Part shown: in pieces, positions 7,749 through 14,501 of the stretch
How positions within the stretch are numbered: position 1 is the first letter of the stretch
How the letters are laid out: each line of letters starts with the position of its first letter
Assembly (NCBI GenBank): GCA_947176325.1
Contig: CAMWQD010000003.1
Coordinates: 1 to 26,403, forward strand
Reading direction: 5' to 3'
Source: an uncultured Bacteroidales bacterium
GTDB lineage: Bacteria; Bacteroidota; Bacteroidia; Bacteroidales; P3
DNA: 26,403 bases
Program-made: the position numbers and the translations under genes
The notes under the pieces: generated by a model
Database searches by the model: none
Told to the model about the DNA's origin: nothing
Seen by the model: only the letters and a program-made list of their open reading frames with translations

Positions 7749-8450
7749 ATGAAGAGAACTATCGGAAAATATGGTTTGTGTGTGTCTGTGGCGGTGGCCG
7801 GGCTTATGCTCCTGTCGTTGTCGCGTCCTTGTCACGCGCAGACAAGAGCGCTCCGTTCCGACAATCTTCAGTCCGTTTTCCAAGAAAACATGAGTGTGAG
7901 CCTTGTGCCGCTTCCCTTGTTCTTCAACGGCTTCCGCGTGGATTTCGACTGCCGCCTCAAAGACCGTCTTTGGTTACAGGTGGCGCCGCAATACAATTGC
8001 AGGCGTAAAGGCGAGAATACCCGTACCGACGGCTTCTGCCTCGATGTCAACGCCCGTTACTACGTTTTCCGCAACAGTGCGCGGGGCTTTTATGTCGCCT
8101 CGGGGCTTGGGGTCGACTACAATCAAATTACCGAAAACAGCGAGGATTTTCCCGAAGTGCCTAAAGGCAAGGGCAATCTCAAGCGTCATCAAGGAAATAT
8201 CGGATTCGAGGGCCAATATTCCGTCAATGCGTTCCGTTTCGGGGCGCAGGTGCAGTTAGGCTGGCAGATAAGCCTGTGGCCGCGCACGGTAATGGATTTC
8301 TATGTGGGAGCGGCTTTCCGTCATAGTTTCAATTCCTATTCGGATGCGGTTTCCGAACAAATCGGCACGAACATTCCCATAAGGCCGTGGATGTATCAAT
8401 TCAGCGGCGTCTATATGCAGGCGGGTATCCGCATCGGTCTGATGCTCTGA
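7749..8450 (+). CDS. Small predicted outer-membrane beta-barrel protein, second of a pair
   Basis: A 233-residue protein of unknown function. A signal peptide covers residues 1-30 (cut after CHA). The mature part has barrel-like alternating segments. Several line up with its neighbour: SLVPLPLFFNGFRVDF against QIYPMLFHGYGLEY, VMDFYVGAAFRHSFN against FFDFYIGYGQRWLLN, and a final YMQAGIRIGLML against AMLVVGLNVGFLF. These matches suggest an old tandem duplication. It ends in leucine, not phenylalanine. The gene begins six bases after its partner's stop and ends two bases from the convergent permease gene, with no terminator between them. Membership of a DUF3575-like or general barrel family is possible but not shown. 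Confidence 0.78.
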   Translation: MKRTIGKYGLCVSVAVAGLMLLSLSRPCHAQTRALRSDNLQSVFQENMSVSLVPLPLFFNGFRVDFDCRLKDRLWLQVAPQYNCRRKGENTRTDGFCLDVNARYYVFRNSARGFYVASGLGVDYNQITENSEDFPEVPKGKGNLKRHQGNIGFEGQYSVNAFRFGAQVQLGWQISLWPRTVMDFYVGAAFRHSFNSYSDAVSEQIGTNIPIRPWMYQFSGVYMQAGIRIGLML

Positions 8451-8452
8451 TT

Positions 8453-9526
8453 TTATTTCGCTGTCTTGCGGAACGTAATCAAGGCTAAAAAGTTGAAGAA
8501 TACGGCAAAGGACAGAATCGCGTAGAATTGGTCTAACAGTTGGGCAAATCCGCTTCCTTTCAGAATAATCAACCGCATGGCGTCTATTAAATACCAAGTG
8601 GGATTGAGGTAGACGATATACTGTGCCCAATGCGGCATACTGCTCACCGGCGTGAACAATCCCCCCATCAAGAAGAATATCAACAGGAAAAAGAAAGCAA
8701 CGAACATGGCCTGCTGTTGGCTTTTGGACACCGACGACAAGAACAGTCCGAAGCCCGTGAAGCCTATATTATAAATGGTGGCGAACAACAGGAGAGTGGG
8801 GAGGCTTCCGCGGGGGGTGAGCCCGTAGAGCAACCACGCGATACCCAAGCCGATAAGGGTGATGAGCAGGCCCATAATCCAAAACGGAATGAGTTTTCCC
8901 AACAGATAATCGCTTTTTCGCACCGGACTCACGTTGATTTGTTCGAGCGTGCCCAATTCCCGTTCCCCCGAAATGTTGAGCGCGGCCAGAATGCCGCCCA
9001 CCAAGGTCAGCAACATCGCCAAAATGCCCGGCACCATATAGGTTTGGTAGTCTAAGAAAGGATTGAAGCGCATTTGCGCCGTGGTCTGAATGCGCGTAGG
9101 CTGTTTTTCCTGCAAGGTGCGTGCCGCATAGTCCTGAATAATTCCGTTGAGGTAGGCTTCCACAATGCTGGCTTGCGTGCCGTCCACGGCATCCACGCTT
9201 AGGAAAACTTGGGAGGAACGAATTTCGAGTATCACTCCCGCGTCTCCATTCTCTATATAGGAAACCGCTTCCTGATAGGTAGGGGCGTGATAGCGGGTCT
9301 TGAAATAGCCGGAGGAAGCGATTTTCTGCTCCAAATCGCGCGAAAAGGCGCTGTGGTCGTTGTCCACAATCACCATTTCCACATTGCGGATTTCGTAGGT
9401 GGCCGCAAAGGGAAGCACCACCAACTGGATAAGCGGCAGCACAATGATGAGCGGCAACATTATCGGATTGCGCAGGTTCTGTTTAAACTCTTTCTCCAAG
9501 AGATATTTCAACACTTTTCTTCCCAT
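8453..9526 (-). CDS. ABC-2 type permease, YbhR-like (second permease)
   Basis: A 357-residue inner-membrane subunit of an ABC exporter. It has one transmembrane helix near residues 20-42, a large extracytoplasmic domain to about residue 165, then about five more helices in the C-terminal half. The GERELGTLEQINVSP segment between these parts is the conserved coupling region of ABC2-type permeases of the YbhS/YbhR group. It is the last gene of the minus-strand run, starting 7 bases after the stop of the other permease. It should pair with that permease and the two ATPases encoded upstream. The substrate is unknown. The E. coli YbhGFSR system is linked to drug and cation export, which is only a guide here. 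Confidence 0.9.
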   Translation of the reverse strand: MGRKVLKYLLEKEFKQNLRNPIMLPLIIVLPLIQLVVLPFAATYEIRNVEMVIVDNDHSAFSRDLEQKIASSGYFKTRYHAPTYQEAVSYIENGDAGVILEIRSSQVFLSVDAVDGTQASIVEAYLNGIIQDYAARTLQEKQPTRIQTTAQMRFNPFLDYQTYMVPGILAMLLTLVGGILAALNISGERELGTLEQINVSPVRKSDYLLGKLIPFWIMGLLITLIGLGIAWLLYGLTPRGSLPTLLLFATIYNIGFTGFGLFLSSVSKSQQQAMFVAFFFLLIFFLMGGLFTPVSSMPHWAQYIVYLNPTWYLIDAMRLIILKGSGFAQLLDQFYAILSFAVFFNFLALITFRKTAK

Positions 9527-9533
9527 AGCCGCC

Positions 9534-10640
9534 CTAATTTAGACGAATTTTGAAGCCCCGCACACTCGCTCCCAAAAACACCACGGCCATACCGCCCAAG
9601 ATAGTCCACTGCATCCAAATGGAGCCGAATCCCAAGCCCTTTATCATAATGGCGCGCGCCATGTCGATGAACCACCGCGCCGGCAGGATATACGAAATGC
9701 CTTGCAGCACCGGCGGCATGCTCGAAATCGGGAACATCAATCCCGAGAGCAGCACCGTGGGCAACATCAATCCTATCAACGAGATAATCATGGCAATCTG
9801 TTGGGTCTTGGAAATGGTGGAGATAAAGATTCCCAAGCAGAGCGAGGTGAAGATATAGGTGAGGCTCGCGCCCGCCAACAGTCCGAAATTGCCCCGTATG
9901 GGCACATCGAAGGCAAAGAGCGAGAGCAGGATGATGACGGCGAGATTGAATACCGAAATCACAAAGTAAGGCACGGTCTTTGCAAAAATCAGATGAAACG
10001 GCTTGGAGGGAGCCACCAAGAGCGATTCCATGGTGCCCAACTCTCTTTCGCGCACCATAGACACCGAAGTCATAAGGGTGCATATCAACATCAGAACCAA
10101 TCCGATAACACCCGGCACAAACGTATAGGCGCTCTTGAGCTGGGGGTTATACATCATCCGTGTCACGGGTTCCACATACACGCTTTCCACCCAGCCTTTG
10201 TCGAGCGAAAGCGCGTAGCGGGCGGCGATATTCTGAATATAGCTGTTGATGATGTTGGCTTCGTTGGGGTTGCAGGCATCGGTAATGAGCTGGATTTGCG
10301 CGCTGCGGTTTTCGGCCAGTGTTTCGGAAAAGTCGGGAGGAAAAACGAGAATGACTTTGATTTTTCCTTTCTTGAAAATCTCGTCGAATTCCTCCGGCTC
10401 CTGCACCTCCTGTTCCACGCGGAAATAGGGCCCCGAGGTGATATGAGACAGCAGGCCGCGGCTTTCCTCGCTGCGGTCTTGGTCGTAGACGGCAATGGAG
10501 GTGTTGCGGATGTCGGTGGTGATGGCGAATCCGAAAATCAGCACTTGCACCACGGGCATGAGCAGGATAATCAACATCGTCGCCTTGTCGCGGAAGATGT
10601 GATAAAACTCTTTTTCCACAAATGCAAAAAACTGTCTCAT
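9534..10640 (-). CDS. ABC-2 type permease, YbhS-like (first permease)
   Basis: A 368-residue permease with the same layout as its neighbour: an N-terminal cytoplasmic KEFYHIFRDK segment, a first helix at about residues 20-41, an extracytoplasmic domain (about 42-175), and a C-terminal bundle of about five helices. The RERELGTMESLLVAP segment is the family signature. Similarity to the second permease is clear but partial, consistent with a heterodimeric membrane domain. It starts six bases after the second ATPase gene and ends seven bases before the second permease gene, so the genes are almost certainly one transcript. Substrate unknown. Confidence 0.9.
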   Translation of the reverse strand: MRQFFAFVEKEFYHIFRDKATMLIILLMPVVQVLIFGFAITTDIRNTSIAVYDQDRSEESRGLLSHITSGPYFRVEQEVQEPEEFDEIFKKGKIKVILVFPPDFSETLAENRSAQIQLITDACNPNEANIINSYIQNIAARYALSLDKGWVESVYVEPVTRMMYNPQLKSAYTFVPGVIGLVLMLICTLMTSVSMVRERELGTMESLLVAPSKPFHLIFAKTVPYFVISVFNLAVIILLSLFAFDVPIRGNFGLLAGASLTYIFTSLCLGIFISTISKTQQIAMIISLIGLMLPTVLLSGLMFPISSMPPVLQGISYILPARWFIDMARAIMIKGLGFGSIWMQWTILGGMAVVFLGASVRGFKIRLN

Positions 10641-10646
10641 CGTGCT

Positions 10647-11450
10647 CTAATCGTCGGTTCTTTGGGCTTTCTTCGCCACCTGTGTAAAAACTTCCTCCAT
10701 GGTTTCCACGCCGAACTTACGGCGCAGGTTTTCCGGGCTGTCCAACTGTTCTATCTTGCCGTCCACCATCATGCAGACACGGTTGCAATATTCGGCTTCG
10801 TCCATGTAGTGGGTGGTGACGAAGACCGTGATGCCGCGGTTGACCGCTTCGTAAATCAACTCCCAGAACTTGCGGCGGGTGAGGGGGTCGACACCGCCGG
10901 TGGGCTCGTCGAGGAAAACGATTTCGGGGTCGTGCAGAATCGCCACCGAGAATGCAAGTTTCTGTTTCCACCCCAAGGAAAGTTGCCCCACCAAGGTGTT
11001 CTTTTGGTCGGTGAAGCCGAGCCTTTCCAAAATCTCGTCGGTTTTGGGGGCAATCTTCTTTTCCTCCACCCCGTAGATGCCGGCAAAAAGGCGGATGTTC
11101 TCCCACACCTTCAAGTCGTTGAAAAGGGCGAACTTCTGGCTCATATAGCCTATATGCCGCTTGATGTCTTCCTGCTGGGTGTTTATATCGAAGCCCGCCA
11201 CCTGTCCATGACCCGAAGTGGGGCGGTGCAGGCCGCACAACATGCGGATGGCCGTTGTCTTGCCCGCTCCGTTGGCACCGATGAAACCGAAAATCTCCCC
11301 TTTCTTCACACGGAAGCTTATATGGTCGACGGCGGTGAAATCCCCGAATCGCTTGGTGAGATTTTCCACCTCAATCACATAGCCTTTGCGCAACACCTCC
11401 AAGGCGGCCCGCTCGCGCAGGAGCAGCGCCTTTCTCCTAAACATCGCCAT
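10647..11450 (-). CDS. ABC transporter ATP-binding protein, complete catalytic set but LSLG signature
   Basis: A 267-residue ATPase. Residues 1-24 form a basic leader ahead of the fold, like the linker before the second half of fused YbhF proteins. Walker A is GANGAGKTT (58-66), the Q-loop glutamine is Gln105 (GYMSQKF), Walker B is IVFLDEP (Asp181, Glu182), and the switch histidine is His214 (TTHYMDEAE). The ABC signature reads LSLGWKQ, not LSGGxxQ. It should form a heterodimer with the ATPase encoded just upstream. The start at 11450 overlaps that gene by 14 bases and is supported by a strong AAGGAGG five bases before the ATG, rare in this window. A second ATG at 11444 is possible. Confidence 0.92.
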   Translation of the reverse strand: MAMFRRKALLLRERAALEVLRKGYVIEVENLTKRFGDFTAVDHISFRVKKGEIFGFIGANGAGKTTAIRMLCGLHRPTSGHGQVAGFDINTQQEDIKRHIGYMSQKFALFNDLKVWENIRLFAGIYGVEEKKIAPKTDEILERLGFTDQKNTLVGQLSLGWKQKLAFSVAILHDPEIVFLDEPTGGVDPLTRRKFWELIYEAVNRGITVFVTTHYMDEAEYCNRVCMMVDGKIEQLDSPENLRRKFGVETMEEVFTQVAKKAQRTDD

Positions 11451-12396
11451 AGTCCCCTCCTTCCTTGTTCATCCGAAGCATGAAGCAGTCTTCGATAGAG
11501 GCTTCTATCGGTTCGATTCTTATATCTTGATGACCTTTCCCTTCCAAGTATTCCTGCAGACGGGCGGCGGAACCGTCCGCACCGCCCTCGGAATGCAGAT
11601 ACAGATGTTGGTAGTTGCCGAAAGAATAACAACTGTGCGCCTCCGGAAACTTCCGTAAATCCTGTAGCAACGAGAAGGCGTCGCGGCTCCTCACCGCAAG
11701 AATGGCGTGGGGAAACTTGCGGCGTATGTTCTCGGGCGTGTCGCATTCCGAAATCTTTCCGTCCTGCACAAAGGCGATGCGGTGACAGCGCACGGCCTCG
11801 TTCATATAGGGCGTGGAGGCCACGATGCTGATGCCTTGGTCTTGCAAGGTGCCGAGCATTTCCCAAAACTCCTTGCGCGACACGGGGTCGACGCCCGTGG
11901 TGGGCTCGTCCAAAAACAAGACTTTGGGCGCGTGAACCAAGGCACAGCAGAGCGCCAGCTTCTGTTTCATGCCGCCGCTGAGTCTTCCCGCCATACGCTT
12001 CTTAAAGGGTTCGAGATAGCGGTAGATAGGCTTTATGGCATCATAACTCTTGGCAACCGTGGAGCCGAAAAGCGTGGCGAAGAACTTGAGGTTTTCTTCC
12101 ACGCTCAAATCCTGATAGAGCGAAAAGCGCCCCGGCATATATCCGATAATCCGGCGGATCTGCCGATAGTCCTTCACGGTGTCGAAACCCTCCACAACGG
12201 CGGTGCCGCTGTCGGGAACCATCAACGAGGTGAGCAGACGGAAAAGGGTGGTCTTGCCCGCTCCGTCGGGGCCGATAAGCCCGAAAAGCTCTCCTTTCTT
12301 CACATCGAACGAAACTCCGTCCACCGCCTGCACGGCGTGGTGTCCGTGTCCGAATTTCTTGGACAGGTTGCGGGCGGATACGGAATAGTCGCTCAT
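11437..12396 (-). CDS. ABC transporter ATP-binding protein with canonical signature but degenerate Q- and H-loops
   Basis: A 319-residue ATPase resembling the N-terminal half of YbhF. Walker A is GPDGAGKTT (42-50), the signature is a canonical LSGGMKQ (139-145), and Walker B is VLFLDEP (Asp163, Glu164). Two catalytic positions differ from consensus: the Q-loop reads GYMPGRF (Gly89 in place of glutamine) and the switch loop reads STPYMNE (Pro196 in place of histidine). Residues from about 230 form a C-terminal extension of the type common in this subfamily. It starts 12 bases after the membrane-fusion gene and overlaps the second ATPase gene in a different frame. In E. coli the two ATPases are one polypeptide; here they are separate genes. 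Confidence 0.92.
   Translation of the reverse strand: MSDYSVSARNLSKKFGHGHHAVQAVDGVSFDVKKGELFGLIGPDGAGKTTLFRLLTSLMVPDSGTAVVEGFDTVKDYRQIRRIIGYMPGRFSLYQDLSVEENLKFFATLFGSTVAKSYDAIKPIYRYLEPFKKRMAGRLSGGMKQKLALCCALVHAPKVLFLDEPTTGVDPVSRKEFWEMLGTLQDQGISIVASTPYMNEAVRCHRIAFVQDGKISECDTPENIRRKFPHAILAVRSRDAFSLLQDLRKFPEAHSCYSFGNYQHLYLHSEGGADGSAARLQEYLEGKGHQDIRIEPIEASIEDCFMLRMNKEGGDYGDV
11456..11462 (-). promoter_or_regulatory. Strong Shine-Dalgarno (AAGGAGG) for the second ATPase
   Basis: On the minus strand AAGGAGG lies five bases before the ATG at 11450, inside the last codons of the first ATPase gene. I see no comparable site before the other genes here, as expected for Bacteroidota. It decides the start of the second ATPase and suggests re-initiation at the overlap, keeping the two ATPases in balance. 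Confidence 0.6.
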
Positions 12397-12408
12397 CGTT
12401 GCGGAGAA

Positions 12409-13134
12409 TTAGAAATTCACGTCGGCATACATGCCTATCTTGAGATAACCGTCGTTTTGCACACGGATTTTCACGGCATAGACCAAGTTGGCGCGTTCAT
12501 TCTGTGTTTGCAGCGATTTGGGCGTAAACTCGGCCTGGTCGGCAATGTGCACGAGGGTGCCGGCATATTCGGCGGTCTTGCCGTCCTTCATGGCGTAGAC
12601 CTTCACTTCCTGTCCCATGCGGAGCGAGGAAAGTTGACGGGCATCCACGTAGGCTTTCAGAATCATGTTCTCCAAATCGGCCACCTTGAAGAGCGGACGG
12701 CCTGTATAGGCCTGTTCTCCCTCTTGGACGTAACATTCCGTCACCGTGCCCGAAAAAGGACTTGCGATGCCGCTTTCCTCTATCGTCACCTGCACCTGTT
12801 CTATCTGAAGTTCCTGCATGCGGATCTGATTGTCCGACACCGCCGCGCCCCGTTTGGCCGAGGCCCGCATGTCGTCTAATTTCAGACGGAGGATTTCTTT
12901 CTGCAAGTGCAGTTGCGTGGTGTCGATATAGCCCAACAGACTGTCTTTCTCCACCCTGTCGCCTTGGGATACGTCCAGACGGAGGATAGTTCCGTTGCCT
13001 TTTGCCGACACGGTGACGCTCACGGCTTCCAAGGTGCCGCCGGCATCATACGCGGTGCCGGTATTTTTGCAGGAGGGAAGCCAAAGCCCTATGGATACGG
13101 CGGCCAATAGGCCGCAAAGTGCGGATTTCTTCAT
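12409..13134 (-). CDS. HlyD/YbhG-type membrane-fusion lipoprotein, short form
   Basis: A 241-residue periplasmic adaptor. The signal ends in a lipobox LPSC (Cys22), so it is a lipoprotein. A biotinyl-lipoyl-like half domain (VSAKGNGTILRLDVSQGDRVEKDSLL written in two halves around a hairpin: VSAKGNGTIL ... ASPFSGTVTECYVQEGE) flanks a short helical hairpin at about residues 72-122. A beta-barrel domain and a final GMYADVNF strand follow. Family members usually run about 300-350 residues with a longer coiled coil that reaches a TolC-type channel; this one is clearly shorter. It lies 12 bases after murF and 12 bases before the first ATPase gene. No TolC homologue or TetR-type regulator is encoded beside it, unlike the E. 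coli ybh cluster. Confidence 0.88.
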   Translation of the reverse strand: MKKSALCGLLAAVSIGLWLPSCKNTGTAYDAGGTLEAVSVTVSAKGNGTILRLDVSQGDRVEKDSLLGYIDTTQLHLQKEILRLKLDDMRASAKRGAAVSDNQIRMQELQIEQVQVTIEESGIASPFSGTVTECYVQEGEQAYTGRPLFKVADLENMILKAYVDARQLSSLRMGQEVKVYAMKDGKTAEYAGTLVHIADQAEFTPKSLQTQNERANLVYAVKIRVQNDGYLKIGMYADVNF

Positions 13135-13146
13135 GGCGTGTCGGGA

Positions 13147-14478
13147 TTATAGAGGGGCTTGTTTCTTCAACATGTCGATTACTTTCTCAAGGTGCACCCC
13201 ATGCGAGCCTTTCACTAAGAGGCAGTGCATGTTCAGCGGGTTTCCGGAGAGGAAATCGTTGAGGTCTTCGGCTTTGGCAAAACTGCGGTAGTTCTGCGGC
13301 CGGTTGGTTTTCGCAAAGTTTTCTCCCACCAGATAAACGGTGTCGAATTTGAGTTTTTGCAGAAGATCCACCACCTTTTGGTGCTCATCTTTCGAGGCGC
13401 TTCCCAATTCGAGCATATCGCCCAAGATAGGCAGCTTGGTTGCGGAAAAGTGCATTTCGGAAAAGTTCTCCAAAGAAGCCGCCATGCTGGTGGGGTTGGC
13501 GTTATAGGCATCGGCGATAATCACATTCTTTCCCACTTGAATGCCCTGCGAGCGGTAGTTGGTGGGTTGATAACGATCCAATCCCTCTTTGATTTCCTGG
13601 TCGTTGAGGCTGAAATAACGCCCTATGCAGGCGGCGGCCGCAAGGTTTTCCAGATTGTATTTGCCGATGAGGTTGCTTTCGATTTTGGTGATGTTGGGAG
13701 CCGAGGGCGTTCCGTGCAGACAGCAGGTATATTTTACCTGTTCTTCCTCCAAATGGGTCATGCGCAGGAAAACATTTTCCTTAGATCCGTAGCAGAAGCG
13801 CTCCACATCGCGGGAGGCGTTCATCAGAATGGGGTTGTCGGCGTTCACAAACACTTTTCCATGCACCTTCTTCACAAATTCGTAGAGGGCGGTTTTGGTG
13901 CTCACGATATTGGCGAAAGAGCCGAAGCCCTCCAAGTGCGCTTGTCCGATATTGGTGATGAGCCCGAAAGTGGGCAGGGCGATGCGGCAGAGTTCGGCAA
14001 TCTCGCCGGGGTGGTTCGCGCCCATTTCGATGACGGCGATTTCGGTGTCGTGCGGCATGGCCAGAATGGTGAGAGGCACCCCGATATGATTGTTCAGGTT
14101 GCCTTCGGTGGCATATACCTTATGGCGTACCCCCAATACCGATTTCACGAGTTCCTTGGTGGTGGTCTTTCCGTTGGTGCCTGTGATGCCGATAAAGGGA
14201 ATCATGCTCCGACGGCGGTGTAAGACCGCTGTCTGCTGCAAGGTCTTGAGAACGTCGTCCACCAAGATACAGCCTTCCCCTTTGGCGTATTTGGGATTGT
14301 CGACCACGGCGAAGGCGCAGCCTTTCTCCAAGGCTTCGGCGGCAAAGGCGTTGGCGTCGAAATTATCGCCTTTCAGGGCGAAGAAAATGGAACCCGGCAC
14401 AATTTTTCGCGTGTCGGTGCACACCGTGCGGTGTTTCCTGTAGAGTTCGTAAACCTCTTCTGCACTATGTTTTTCCAT
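13147..14478 (-). CDS. murF: UDP-N-acetylmuramoyl-tripeptide--D-alanyl-D-alanine ligase
   Basis: A 443-residue cytoplasmic Mur ligase that adds D-Ala-D-Ala to the UDP-MurNAc-tripeptide, the last cytoplasmic step of the peptidoglycan precursor. The N-terminal domain (residues 1-85) contains the DTRK and FFALKGDNFDAN segments typical of MurF. The ATP loop is GITGTNGKTTTKEL at about residues 97-110. The central domain has the MGANHPGEIAEL motif, and the C-terminal domain has the ADAYNANPTSM motif that is a MurF hallmark. Length is normal. The ATG at 14478 is 23 bases after the nucleoside kinase stop. murF stands apart from the usual cell-division/cell-wall cluster, which is common for this gene in Bacteroidota. 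Confidence 0.96.
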   Translation of the reverse strand: MEKHSAEEVYELYRKHRTVCTDTRKIVPGSIFFALKGDNFDANAFAAEALEKGCAFAVVDNPKYAKGEGCILVDDVLKTLQQTAVLHRRRSMIPFIGITGTNGKTTTKELVKSVLGVRHKVYATEGNLNNHIGVPLTILAMPHDTEIAVIEMGANHPGEIAELCRIALPTFGLITNIGQAHLEGFGSFANIVSTKTALYEFVKKVHGKVFVNADNPILMNASRDVERFCYGSKENVFLRMTHLEEEQVKYTCCLHGTPSAPNITKIESNLIGKYNLENLAAAACIGRYFSLNDQEIKEGLDRYQPTNYRSQGIQVGKNVIIADAYNANPTSMAASLENFSEMHFSATKLPILGDMLELGSASKDEHQKVVDLLQKLKFDTVYLVGENFAKTNRPQNYRSFAKAEDLNDFLSGNPLNMHCLLVKGSHGVHLEKVIDMLKKQAPL

Positions 14479-14501
14479 AAAGGAAGTGTGTTTTCCTATT
14501 A

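Noticed and set aside
9702..11483. 593-codon plus-strand open frame opposite the permease and ATPase genes
   Set aside because: Antisense to a strong ABC permease and ATPase. The composition is unlike a real protein and no motifs are seen.
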